Origin: Chloroflexota bacterium
GTDB taxonomy: Bacteria; Chloroflexota; UBA5177
Assembly (NCBI GenBank): GCA_025966365.1
Contig: JAICWV010000003.1
Span: 1 to 58,825 of the forward strand
DNA length: 58,825 nt
Direction: 5' to 3'
The stretch's first letter is position 1. Every line of letters begins with the position of its first letter. Shown here in pieces: positions 1 to 8,371 of the stretch. Below the pieces are notes generated by a model that made no database searches, had not been told where the DNA came from, and saw nothing but the letters and a program-made list of their open reading frames with translations. Position numbers and translations under genes: made by a program.

Positions 1-1948
1 CCTCCCGCTCCTGTGCGTCCTGTCGGTAGATGCGGGCCAGCTCCTCGCCGGCCGGCTTCAGGTTTCCGTGGAAGTCGATGATCGAGGTGTTGGCCGTGCA
101 CGGAAAGCTGTCGTGCCCCATCCAGACGAGAAAGCCGCCGCATCGTGGAAAGCGCCCCCTGGCGGACTGTGCCGCGATCGAAAGCGCCCGCCGCTGGCGT
201 TCCTGGCTCCAGGCCACATACTCCTCCAGGTCGTACGGCTCTCGACCCTGCTCTTCCTCGAATACCGGCCACTCGACCCACCACGACGTTCGCCGCCAGA
301 GCGGATTCTCCTTCGAGCCCGGAATCTCGGGAAGATCGCCCCTGTACCGCCGGATGATCTCGACAGGACTGGCTCCCGCCGCTCCGATCTCGGAGTGGAA
401 CAGGGCGTCATTCAGCTCCCAGTACGCCCGATACTCTCCCTCCAGGTCTCCGTGGACGTGCCAGGGCCCATGAACGTCCCAGTGCTGCCCCTTCCCGAAC
501 CTTTCCCGGTCAGCGCCGAAACGCGGCCCGCTGGGAGAGGTGGGGAGGTACCGGCGGGCCGGATCGAGCTCGGCGACGACCTCGCCGATACGGCGGAGCA
601 TGGGGTGAGCGCTGTCGAGTGGGGTGTGGTGTTCGTCCTGCAGCTCGTTTCCGCCGCACCAGATCACCAGGGAGACATGGTGTCCGCGCCGTTCCACATA
701 CGACCGTGCAATGCGCTCCATCTGGTCTACCGACACGGCGTCGGCCGGAGGCGAGTTATCCAGGCCAGAAGAGGACAGGGGAAACTCCTGCCACACCAGC
801 ATGCCAAGCTCGTCGCACAGCGAGTAAAAAATCTCTTTCTCCAGAAAGGCGCCGCCCCAAACGCGCAGCATGTTCACGCCCATATCGCGATAGAGAGTCA
901 AGAGGCGGCGGTATTGCTCGTCGCTCACGTCGGCAAAGTTGGGGAGAATCGGCGTCCAGTTGACACCCTGCAAGAAGATCGGATTCCCATTGACCACGCA
1001 AATCCAGGGGTCGGCCCCGGCGGGAGCGCCCTCGCAGGGTTCCCAACGGACCTCGGTAAATCCAACCAGCATGGTTCGCGTGTCCTCTGCCTGCCCATCG
1101 TTTCCCCACAGGTCGAGGCGCAGGGAGTAGAGTGGCTGCTCCCCTGCTCCGTTTGGCCACCACGGCCGGACCGGAAGGTCGCTCCAGGTTACGCCTGCCC
1201 GCAGCTGCTCGCTGCTGAACGTCTCCTCACGCACCAGGCCATCGGGGCCGCTAAGGGTTAGAGAGGCGTTCCCCGCGTCCCCGAATATCCCTGCCGACAC
1301 GCGGACCGTTCCCGTGTTGCGAGCCGCGTCGGCCTGCGTGCGGACATCCAGTGCCGCGATCTCCGTGCCGTCGGACACCTCCAGAAGGAGATGGTCCCAA
1401 ATGCCGAGCTGAACCAGACGGGAGGTCCAGTCCCAGAAATAGTTGTAGCGCTCCTTCCACTCGCGCACCTCGGAGGCATAACCGATCTGACCCAGCCAGC
1501 GCGGAGGCGTGTCAAAGATGATCTGAAGGCTGTTGTCGCCGTCGCGCAGGAACGGTGTCAGGTTGAAGACGTGCGGCACGAATGTGCCACGGAAGGTCCC
1601 GGCTTCGCGGCCGTTGACGAGGACCCACCCCGCGTAGTCAAGGCCGAGCGCCCGGAGCCGCACGCAGGGAGCGTCCGCGGTCCAGGCCGCCGGAATCGAC
1701 GCCGTGAATATCCAGTGCCGGTTCTCGACCCACTCGGCCGCTCGCGCTTCCAGCCCGATATTCCAGTCGGGAATGACACCTGCGTCGCGCAGGGCCCCCT
1801 GAACCGATCCCGGAACCCGCGCGGGCGCGGCCAGTACCTCGGCATTGAGCGAGACGCCGGATTCGATACTGCGCTGCTGCTTCCACACGTACGGTGTCCA
1901 GCCGGCAACCGTCCACTCGAGCTCTCCCAGCTCGTACGTCTGCTTCAT
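1..1948 (-). CDS. Glycoside hydrolase family 2, beta-mannosidase-like (3' end outside window)
   Basis: Open frame of 649 codons read leftwards from ATG at 1948 and running off base 1. The N-terminus has the GH2 jelly-roll look (PGSVQGAL, then ENRHWIF), followed by a linker and a TIM barrel with GVNWTP. The acid/base is in WCGGNE (Glu435) and the probable nucleophile in FHSEIG (Glu520). Family knowledge: GH2 beta-mannosidases release terminal beta-linked mannose from manno-oligosaccharides and usually have 800-900 residues, so about a quarter is missing. No signal peptide is visible, so it is likely cytoplasmic. Beta-galactosidase or another GH2 activity cannot be excluded. A long plus-strand ORF over it (68-1261) is a shadow. 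Confidence 0.85.
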   Translation of the reverse strand, partial: MKQTYELGELEWTVAGWTPYVWKQQRSIESGVSLNAEVLAAPARVPGSVQGALRDAGVIPDWNIGLEARAAEWVENRHWIFTASIPAAWTADAPCVRLRALGLDYAGWVLVNGREAGTFRGTFVPHVFNLTPFLRDGDNSLQIIFDTPPRWLGQIGYASEVREWKERYNYFWDWTSRLVQLGIWDHLLLEVSDGTEIAALDVRTQADAARNTGTVRVSAGIFGDAGNASLTLSGPDGLVREETFSSEQLRAGVTWSDLPVRPWWPNGAGEQPLYSLRLDLWGNDGQAEDTRTMLVGFTEVRWEPCEGAPAGADPWICVVNGNPIFLQGVNWTPILPNFADVSDEQYRRLLTLYRDMGVNMLRVWGGAFLEKEIFYSLCDELGMLVWQEFPLSSSGLDNSPPADAVSVDQMERIARSYVERRGHHVSLVIWCGGNELQDEHHTPLDSAHPMLRRIGEVVAELDPARRYLPTSPSGPRFGADRERFGKGQHWDVHGPWHVHGDLEGEYRAYWELNDALFHSEIGAAGASPVEIIRRYRGDLPEIPGSKENPLWRRTSWWVEWPVFEEEQGREPYDLEEYVAWSQERQRRALSIAAQSARGRFPRCGGFLVWMGHDSFPCTANTSIIDFHGNLKPAGEELARIYRQDAQERE

Positions 1949-1976
1949 TCGTCCCTTCTCTGCACCGCGGCTCATA

Positions 1977-2006
1977 CTACTTCTTCACGACCAGGCGAAG
2001 AAGTAG
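1977..2006. promoter_or_regulatory. Perfect 10-bp inverted repeat upstream of the GH2 gene
   Basis: CTACTTCTTC at 1977-1986 and GAAGAAGTAG at 1997-2006, separated by 10 bases. The repeat starts 28 bases upstream of the reverse-strand GH2 start codon. The position fits an operator or a 5'-leader hairpin. The absence of a U-run argues against a terminator. The bound factor is unknown. Confidence 0.5.
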
Positions 2007-2103
2007 CTTGACCTCCATGGGTGTGCCACCCGTCTGCGCAGAGGCCGAGCCCGGCGCGTCGTCTGCCGCCCACACATTCGTAGTTACGTCAGTTCATTGA
2101 TGT

Positions 2104-2130
2104 CTGCATCGCAGTGCAGCTTCGATGCAG
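2104..2130. repeat. 8-bp inverted repeat in the GH2/GH5 divergent region
   Basis: CTGCATCG at 2104-2111 and CGATGCAG at 2123-2130 with an 11-base spacer. It is a candidate operator for either divergent sugar gene. There is no independent support. Confidence 0.35.
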
Positions 2131-2370
2131 GCGCCCTCAATGTCGCTCGGCCGCGCCGTCAACCATGCCACCCTCACCCACCCCTTGGGATGCGTCGCCA
2201 GGAGCTGCGCTGCGGCGCAGCAGCCAATAAAGTGGCCGAACTACGTAGGGTGTCGAGGGGGCTGTCGGGATAACGGTGCAAAAAGTTCTGGCACACCGGA
2301 CCTCGGCTGAACCGCCGATGTACCGAGGCAATACATTGGAGTGACGTGGAGCACACAGGCGGAGGGAAAG

Positions 2371-3747
2371 GTGTTACGAGTTGAAGGTCCGGCGGTCAAA
2401 GACGAGCAGGGCCGCCACGTCCAGCTCAAGGGGCTCGGCCTCGGCGGCTGGATGAACATGGAGAGCTTCATTTCGGGCTATCCGGGAAACGAGTCGGGAT
2501 GGCGCGCCGCTCTACGCGTCGCTCTCGGCGAGGAGCGGTACCGATTCTTCTTCGACCGGTTCCTGGAGTACTTTTTTGAGGATGCCGATGCCGCGTTCAT
2601 CGCGTCCCTCGGGCTCAATTGCCTTCGCCTCCCGATCAACTACCGGCACTTCGAGCGCGACACCGAGCCGTTTGTCATCCGTGAGGAGGGATTCAGGCAT
2701 CTCGATCGGGTGGTCGATCTATGTGCCCGGCACGGCCTTTATACCGTGATCGATCTGCATGCCGTTCAGGGCTATCAGAACCAGGACTGGCACTCGGACA
2801 ATCCGGGATTTATTGCTTCGCTGTGGACGCAGCGACAGTTTCAAGATCGCGCGGCCGGCCTGTGGGAGGCGATCGCACGGCGCTACCGCGGCAACCGCTG
2901 GGTCGCCGGGTACAACCTGATCAATGAGCCGAACGCTCCAGACGCGGAAACATACCTGGGTGTGCACAGGAGGCTGTACGAGACCGTTCGCGACGTGGAC
3001 CCGGACCACCTCGTCTTTATCGATGCCGACGCCTACGGCAGTAACCTCGACCGCTTCGACGAAGTCTGGCCCGATACCGTATATAGCATCCATGACTACG
3101 CCTATTGCGCCTTCAACTTTGGAGGAGAGTATCCCGGTGAAACGCGCGGAGTGTGGTGTGATGAGGCGTGGGCGGAGCGGCACTTCCTGAAAAAGTCGAG
3201 GTTTGCCCGCGAGAATAATGCCCCTGTCTGGGTCGGGGAGTTCGGGGCCGTCTTTTCCGGCGCTCCGGTCCGGGATGCCAACCGCTGCCGCATCATTCAC
3301 GACCAGATCGGCATTTACGACCGACACGGTGCGGGCTGGTCGCTCTGGACGTACAAGGATATCGGGAAGATGGGCCTGGTTTACCTTCCTCCAGACTCTC
3401 CGTACATGCAGAGGCTTCGGTCCGGTCTGGAGCGAAAGGAGCGCATGGGAGTCGACTCCTGGACGAGCACGGGAGTGGAAGTAGCCGAAGCGACGGACCC
3501 GCTTCTCGAGCTCATTTCGCGAGAGTTTCCCGACAGGACATCGCTTGGTTTTGATCCGGTGTGGATGGTGGAGCGGGTGGTTCGCAGCATCATGCTCTCC
3601 CAGGCGCTGGTGCCCGAGTTTGTCGATGCTTTTGCCGGCCTCTCGGAGTCGCAGCTGGACGCGCTCCTGCAGTGTTTCCGCCTGCAGAATTGCGTCGTTC
3701 GTGAGCCGCTGGCCAGGGTTCTTGCCGGTCAGCCGATCGGGGCGTGA
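2371..3747 (+). CDS. Glycoside hydrolase family 5 (cellulase/exoglucanase-like)
   Basis: A 458-residue single-domain GH5 TIM barrel. The N-terminal signature GLGLGGWMNME is followed by LNCLRLP, the acid/base in LINEPN (Glu186) and the nucleophile in WVGEFG (Glu290). The start chosen is GTG 2371, preceded by GGAGG at 2361-2365 with 5-base spacing. An upstream in-frame GTG at 2341 lacks a good ribosome site. No signal peptide is seen, so it probably acts inside the cell on imported oligosaccharides. GH5 covers beta-glucan, mannan and related substrates, and the exact one cannot be read here. It lies divergent from the GH2 gene and convergent with the cupin isomerase, suggesting a small hemicellulose or glucomannan locus. 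Confidence 0.88.
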   Translation: MLRVEGPAVKDEQGRHVQLKGLGLGGWMNMESFISGYPGNESGWRAALRVALGEERYRFFFDRFLEYFFEDADAAFIASLGLNCLRLPINYRHFERDTEPFVIREEGFRHLDRVVDLCARHGLYTVIDLHAVQGYQNQDWHSDNPGFIASLWTQRQFQDRAAGLWEAIARRYRGNRWVAGYNLINEPNAPDAETYLGVHRRLYETVRDVDPDHLVFIDADAYGSNLDRFDEVWPDTVYSIHDYAYCAFNFGGEYPGETRGVWCDEAWAERHFLKKSRFARENNAPVWVGEFGAVFSGAPVRDANRCRIIHDQIGIYDRHGAGWSLWTYKDIGKMGLVYLPPDSPYMQRLRSGLERKERMGVDSWTSTGVEVAEATDPLLELISREFPDRTSLGFDPVWMVERVVRSIMLSQALVPEFVDAFAGLSESQLDALLQCFRLQNCVVREPLARVLAGQPIGA

Positions 3748-3789
3748 GGCAGTCTCCATCGCCAGTTTCCGACGTGACCGGACTCCTGA

Positions 3790-4335
3790 TTACTCGCCGA
3801 TCTCAGGAGCGCGGATAATCCGAGGATTGGCGAAGATGTCGGCGTCGTCGGTACTGGTCGAGGAGAACTCGGAGACGACGGCTCCCTCGTCACCTGCTTG
3901 AAACCAATGCCATGTGTCGGGCGGAATGGTGAACTGCTCGCCAGGCCGCAGGACGATCTCGTTCCGGACGGTGTAGTACGGTTCGCTCCCCGGCGGGACC
4001 TGCGCCCTGGGCTCATTGGATTCGGGGCCGGAGATGGAAAGGTAGACCTCGCCGGACCGGCAGCGGAACGTCTCTTGCTTGCCGGGACTGTCTCCGACCG
4101 GGGGGTGACGGTGCTGGGGGAAGGTCTGTCGAGGCAACAGGACTAGCTCCTTCGCGCAGTAGCGGTTGGTGTTCACGTAGGTGACCAGACACATGCCCTG
4201 GCGCGAGAACTCATCCAGGCCGCAGTCCGCTACCTCGATGGCGGACGCTTCGTCGGGTGTCAGTATCACGCCGACTTTCTGTAGCGCGTCTACCGCGTAC
4301 AGGCGCGCCTCCTCTGCCTGTGCCCGTGTCAGCAT
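3790..4335 (-). CDS. D-lyxose/D-mannose isomerase-like cupin
   Basis: A 181-residue protein. The central cupin motifs FPQHRHPP and PPDTWHWF supply the metal-binding histidines, with Glu in GKQETF between them. This pattern is typical of the D-lyxose ketol-isomerase family, which interconverts D-lyxose/D-xylulose and D-mannose/D-fructose using a divalent metal. Start ATG 4335 was chosen because AGGAGGT lies 7 bases upstream. A longer frame to 4641 has no such site. It lies beside a beta-mannosidase-like gene and xylB, so either mannose or lyxose could be its physiological substrate. Assignment rests on motif recognition only. Confidence 0.8.
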   Translation of the reverse strand: MLTRAQAEEARLYAVDALQKVGVILTPDEASAIEVADCGLDEFSRQGMCLVTYVNTNRYCAKELVLLPRQTFPQHRHPPVGDSPGKQETFRCRSGEVYLSISGPESNEPRAQVPPGSEPYYTVRNEIVLRPGEQFTIPPDTWHWFQAGDEGAVVSEFSSTSTDDADIFANPRIIRAPEIGE

Positions 4336-4455
4336 CGATCGTACCTCCTGCCGCACGCAGAATACGCCGCGCGCTGATTCCAGCGCGAGTAGATCTGTCC
4401 AATTCGGCATGGTTTGTGCATCTCTGAGGCTGTAATCCAGGAAAGGAGATCTGGC

Positions 4456-5031
4456 ATGATTGGATACTCGCAGCCACCCCACGCCGCCACGACAGGCGCG
4501 GGCTGGGCTCTGATCATCATTGGCGCCCTTACCGTGATCGCCGGCATTCTCGCGGTCATTTTTCCCAGCCTGACGCTGTTCACGCTGGTGTTGCTGTTCG
4601 GATGGTTCGCCATCGCCGCCGGTGTCATGGAGGTCATTCACGCCTTTACCGGCAATAGATCCACCGAGGGAAAGGTGCTTCTCGGCCTCTGGGGCCTGGC
4701 AACGATCGTGATCGGCGTGATTGCGCTCGTCTTGCCCGGGATCACGCTGGCGTCATTTGTGGTCCTGCTTGCGGCATACTTCCTGATTACGGGTGTGACC
4801 CAGATCATCGCCGCATTCCGGGGCCACCTGCACGCATGGCTCCTCATCTGGGGCGTCATCGGCGTGATCGCCGGCCTGGCCGCCATGTTCTATCCCGGAG
4901 CCGCCGCTCTGACCCTGGCCATCATCTTCGGCATCTACGCGATCCTGGGTGGCCTGACCGCCCTGGTCTCCGGCATCGCCGTGCTTCGCCATAGCAGCGA
5001 TGAGAGCGGAGCTGTCAGCAGGGTGGCCTAA
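4456..5031 (+). CDS. DUF308/HdeD-family membrane protein
   Basis: A 191-residue hydrophobic protein with about six transmembrane segments arranged as repeated hairpins (for example GWALIIIGALTVIAGILAV and VIGVIALVLPGITLASF). It shows the glycine-rich periodic pattern of HdeD/DUF308 inner-membrane proteins, some of which are linked to acid stress while most are uncharacterised. Start ATG 4456 is supported by AAAGGAG; an in-frame ATG at 4414 is weaker. It is divergent from the isomerase. Its stop overlaps the xylB stop by 4 bases in a tail-to-tail arrangement. The function in this cell is unknown. Confidence 0.8.
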   Translation: MIGYSQPPHAATTGAGWALIIIGALTVIAGILAVIFPSLTLFTLVLLFGWFAIAAGVMEVIHAFTGNRSTEGKVLLGLWGLATIVIGVIALVLPGITLASFVVLLAAYFLITGVTQIIAAFRGHLHAWLLIWGVIGVIAGLAAMFYPGAAALTLAIIFGIYAILGGLTALVSGIAVLRHSSDESGAVSRVA

Positions 5032-6566
5032 CGCCGATCGCCGTTCTCGGCCAATCTGGCGAGCGCGGCGAAATCGCCCGCGAGCGACGGGTAGAGGCGG
5101 TCATACAGCCGGTGATATCCGGAGTACACTCCCTGGAGATACTCATCCGGCGGAGTCTCTTTCGTGATATGGACCAGGGCGTCGGCGGCTTCGGCCACTG
5201 ATGCCCACTGCCCGGTACCAACCCCGGCCAGGATTGCAGCGCCAAAAGCAGGGCCGGAATCGGTGAGGGCGGTAAGGACGCGCGAACCGAGGAGCGAGGC
5301 GAGGATTTCGCGCCAGAGCGGACTTTGCGCGCCTCCACCGGTCGTGCGCACCGTGTGGAGCGGCACGTCGAGAGCTCGCATAAGATCTGCCGAATCAGCC
5401 AGAGCAAAACTCACGCCTTCCAGCACGCTCCGGGTCAGGTGGTCACGGCCGTGACGGAGCGAGAGGCCGAAGAAGGCGCCGCGGGCGTCTGGGTCCCCGT
5501 GTGGCGTGCGCTCTCCGGTCAAATAGGGGAGAAAGATGAGTCCGTCGCTGCCCGCCGGGACGCGCGACGCTCCTTCCAGCATGGCCCCGTACCCGGCATC
5601 GGTCTGGTTCTTTTCGTCACCCGGGAACAGGATGCTCCGCCACCACTGCAAGCTCCCACCGGCCGAGAGGACAACGCCCATGGCGTACCAGGTATCGGGG
5701 ACGGCGTGGCAAAACGTGTGCAGCCGGCCGGCAGGGTCAACCCGTGGCTCGCTCATTGGGGCGACCAGCGTGCCGGATGTCCCGATGCTTGCCAGCACCT
5801 GGCCCGTTCGGACGACGCCGGTGCCCACGGCGGCGCACGCGTTGTCGGCTCCGCCCGCGACTACCGGCGTTCCCGGGTGCAGCCCGCTGGCATCTGCGGC
5901 GTCTGCGCTCACCTGCCCGACCACCTCCGTCGATTCCAGGGCCGCCGGGAACCAGGAAGTCGGCACATCGACCGCTTGGGCCAGCGGCTCGGACCAGCAG
6001 CGATGCGCGACGTCGAAAAGGAGCGTCCCGCTGGCGTCGGAAACGTCCGTCGCCAAGCGGCCGGTTAACCGGAAATTGAGGTAATCCTTGGGCAGCAATA
6101 CCGTACGTATGCGGCTGTAAATCGCGGGCTCATGCCTGCGCACCCAGAGCAGTTTGGGTAGGGTGAAGCCGGCCAGCGCCGGGTTCCCGACCCACTCAAG
6201 CAGGGTGTCCAGGCCGACGCGGCCGGTGATCCAATCGCATTCGGCGCCACTCCGTTGATCATTCCAGAGTATGCAGGGCCGAAGCACGTGTCCCGCTTCG
6301 TCGAGCAGTGTCGCTCCATGCATCTGCCCGGATACAGCGATACCCTGGATCTCCGCCGCGTCGGTCCCGGTTCGACTCAACAGCTCACGGATAGCCCGGA
6401 CGCTTGCCTGCCACCAGTCACCGGGGTCCTGCTCGCTCCAACCGGGCCGCGGCGTGCTGAGTGAAAGAGGCACCGAGTATGAGCGAACCTCGGCTGTGGG
6501 CTCGCCGGACAGCAGAAGGGCTTTGACCGCGGAGGTGCCGAGATCGAGTCCAAGAAAATAGGTCAC
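5028..6566 (-). CDS. xylB: Xylulokinase (FGGY family)
   Basis: A 512-residue FGGY kinase of normal length, phosphorylating D-xylulose to xylulose 5-phosphate. The N-terminus has the phosphate-binding loop DLGTSAVKALLL. SGQMHGATLLDE and CILWNDQRS follow, the latter carrying the catalytic Asp. GTSGTLVAP and TTGGGAQSPLWREI mark the C-terminal ATP-binding domain. Start ATG 6566 overlaps the TGA of the isomerase-like gene (ATGA), indicating translational coupling. It is the last gene of the gmhA-like / isomerase-like / xylB operon. Its product would feed the phosphoketolase encoded at 35-37 kb. Confidence 0.93.
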   Translation of the reverse strand: MTYFLGLDLGTSAVKALLLSGEPTAEVRSYSVPLSLSTPRPGWSEQDPGDWWQASVRAIRELLSRTGTDAAEIQGIAVSGQMHGATLLDEAGHVLRPCILWNDQRSGAECDWITGRVGLDTLLEWVGNPALAGFTLPKLLWVRRHEPAIYSRIRTVLLPKDYLNFRLTGRLATDVSDASGTLLFDVAHRCWSEPLAQAVDVPTSWFPAALESTEVVGQVSADAADASGLHPGTPVVAGGADNACAAVGTGVVRTGQVLASIGTSGTLVAPMSEPRVDPAGRLHTFCHAVPDTWYAMGVVLSAGGSLQWWRSILFPGDEKNQTDAGYGAMLEGASRVPAGSDGLIFLPYLTGERTPHGDPDARGAFFGLSLRHGRDHLTRSVLEGVSFALADSADLMRALDVPLHTVRTTGGGAQSPLWREILASLLGSRVLTALTDSGPAFGAAILAGVGTGQWASVAEAADALVHITKETPPDEYLQGVYSGYHRLYDRLYPSLAGDFAALARLAENGDRR

Positions 6567-7633
6567 AGCGTCCCGGACATCGTATGCGGCGGAAAGGCGG
6601 CCCCGACCATCTCGGGACTCATGCCCAGGGCCCCGAACACGGCGCGGTATGCAGCCAGGGCGTCTTTTTCCCTGTGAGCATCCCGCATCGCGGTCTCATC
6701 CACTTTTCCGGCAATCTCGTCCACAAAGCGCCATTGCAATAGACTCTGCCGCGCCGCCACGATGGGATCTTCGGTGTACGGATAGAGGTCCATCCCCAGC
6801 CGCTCGCCGTTGGAGCCGTATCCCACCTTGCGTAGAGCAAGGGCCATCTCCAGTGTCTCCATGAATCGCGTGGCGCCGACGATGTTGTCGTCGTCGAACT
6901 GGCCCCAGCCGGAATTCGCGTGCTGGTGGCCGAGAAGGCCCTGCATGGCCAGAAGCTCGGCGTACTCCGCCAGGTTCTCGCCGTTCATGATCAGGTGCTG
7001 CCAGTCCATATTGACTTTAGTCCGGGAGGTGTCGATCCCGCGGCGAGCCAGCGCGTTGATGACGAACATGGTCATGCCGATGTCGCGCATGTAGATCTTC
7101 ATCTGCGGCTCACTGTTTTTGTGTTCGAGGAACACGGTCACATCCTTTTCGGCGGCGTACGCCACCGCGTCCCCGAGGCCGTCGAGGAACACCGTCCACT
7201 GGTCGGTGTAGTCGGACTGGAAGGGATAGTTATAGCCCTCGATGCCGGGCCAGATAATGAGATGAGCGTCAAGCTCGGCGCACAGATCCACGGCGCTCCG
7301 GTTGGCGGCTCGGGCGTCTGCCCGGATGCGAGCATCGGGACTGGTCAGGGCGCCGCGCGCGTGGCGCGGAAAGGTATGGGTGCCGGTGGCGATGGCATAG
7401 ATGTCCATGGGCTTGATCGCTTCCATGATTGCCTGCGCGTTGTCCTCGTCGATTTCCCCCGGATAGTGGAACTCCAGCCCGTCGTACAGATCGGAGAGTC
7501 CCGAGGCCACGCGCCGGGCACGGTCGAGGGGCGCCTCACCCTGCACCTCCGGGTGATAGCCGGCCAGTAAGAAGCGCGTTCCCAGCGTCCCGAATGCCCA
7601 GATTCCCAGGCTCGTCTTTAGCTGCTCTGCCAT
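6563..7633 (-). CDS. Xylose isomerase-like TIM-barrel sugar isomerase
   Basis: A 356-residue AP-endonuclease-2/xylose-isomerase-type barrel. Candidate metal ligands lie in VFLEHKNSEP, NMDWQHLIMNG, GHQHANSGWG and GMDLYPYTEDP, and IIWPGIEGYNYPFQ resembles the sugar-binding loop of xylose and rhamnose isomerases. It is shorter than canonical XylA and lacks its usual signatures, so the substrate (xylose, lyxose, rhamnose or another ketose/aldose pair) is uncertain. The coupling to xylB by a 4-base overlap argues for a product phosphorylated by XylB, most simply xylulose. GGAGAGG precedes the ATG at good spacing. Confidence 0.8.
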   Translation of the reverse strand: MAEQLKTSLGIWAFGTLGTRFLLAGYHPEVQGEAPLDRARRVASGLSDLYDGLEFHYPGEIDEDNAQAIMEAIKPMDIYAIATGTHTFPRHARGALTSPDARIRADARAANRSAVDLCAELDAHLIIWPGIEGYNYPFQSDYTDQWTVFLDGLGDAVAYAAEKDVTVFLEHKNSEPQMKIYMRDIGMTMFVINALARRGIDTSRTKVNMDWQHLIMNGENLAEYAELLAMQGLLGHQHANSGWGQFDDDNIVGATRFMETLEMALALRKVGYGSNGERLGMDLYPYTEDPIVAARQSLLQWRFVDEIAGKVDETAMRDAHREKDALAAYRAVFGALGMSPEMVGAAFPPHTMSGTL

Positions 7634-7652
7634 GGAACCTCTCCTTCTCCGC

Positions 7653-8288
7653 TCATTGAACCGCTTGCGAGTCTTGCGCCTCTGCCGCGGCTAGCTCAGC
7701 TTCGGCCAGATCGCATAGCAAATGGGTTGCCATGAGGTGCATCTCCTGAATGATCGGCGTATCGGTGGCCGGCATTCGCAATGCAATGTCGGCGCTCCGC
7801 GATAGGCTGCTGTCGCCGGGGCCGATGAGCGCTATCACGGTCATGCCACGCCCGTGTGCCTCGTCGGCTGCCGCCAAGAGGTTCTTTGATTCGCCGCTGG
7901 TGGTGTAGGCGAGAAAGACGTCGCCCGCTCGTCCCAGCGCTCCCACCTGGCGCGCAAAGACGTCGTCGTAGCCGTAATCGTTGCCGATAGCGGTGAGGAT
8001 GGATGTATCGGTCGTCAATGCTATGGCAGGGTATGGCGACCGCTCGCGCTTGTAGCGGCCGACCAGCTCCGCGGCAAAGTGCTGCGCGTCGGCAGCGCTT
8101 CCGCCGTTCCCCGCGGTCAGTATCTTGTTTCCCTTGCGGACGGCGGAGACGATGGCGGAAGCCGCCTCGGCTACCTGGGAAGCCGAGCCCTGCCACGAGT
8201 CGAGCGCGCGCTGAAGGGCGCTGTTGTGCTGTCTCATAGCGTCCCGAATTGCGGACGTGTAGCCACCGTCCGGAGAGGCGTCGGTCAT
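7653..8288 (-). CDS. SIS-domain phosphosugar isomerase, GmhA (phosphoheptose isomerase) type
   Basis: A 211-residue protein with one SIS domain. AGNGGSAADAQHFAAELVGR, IGNDYG, TTSGESKN and the late IIQEMHL segment match sedoheptulose-7-phosphate isomerase. GmhA makes glycero-manno-heptose 7-phosphate for LPS or glycoprotein heptose. Here it leads an operon with a sugar isomerase and xylulokinase, so it may instead serve a catabolic step on a phosphorylated sugar. Start ATG 8288 has AGGAGGT 5-6 bases upstream; the longer frame to 8321 is not needed. It is divergent from the dehydrogenase at 8372. Confidence 0.83.
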   Translation of the reverse strand: MTDASPDGGYTSAIRDAMRQHNSALQRALDSWQGSASQVAEAASAIVSAVRKGNKILTAGNGGSAADAQHFAAELVGRYKRERSPYPAIALTTDTSILTAIGNDYGYDDVFARQVGALGRAGDVFLAYTTSGESKNLLAAADEAHGRGMTVIALIGPGDSSLSRSADIALRMPATDTPIIQEMHLMATHLLCDLAEAELAAAEAQDSQAVQ

Positions 8289-8371
8289 GCGTGACCTCCT
8301 GCCGCGCGTGTGTCTCCCCATGATAGGGACGCGGTGCGTGGTAGATAGAGTGAGAGCTGAGGAGGGGAGCG

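Larger units (their letters stand above)
1949..2370. other. Divergent intergenic region with two inverted repeats
   Basis: About 420 bases between the divergent GH2 and GH5 genes, with no convincing ORF. It holds a perfect 10-base inverted repeat at 1977-2006, an 8-base one at 2104-2130, and a short GC hairpin GCTGCGC/GCGCAGC at 2204-2221 with no T-run. Both promoters should lie here, but no clear -35/-10 pair was recognised. Confidence 0.6.

Noticed and set aside
68-1261. 397-codon plus-strand ORF over the GH2 gene
   Set aside because: Shadow of the conserved reverse-strand glycosidase; no recognisable protein features.
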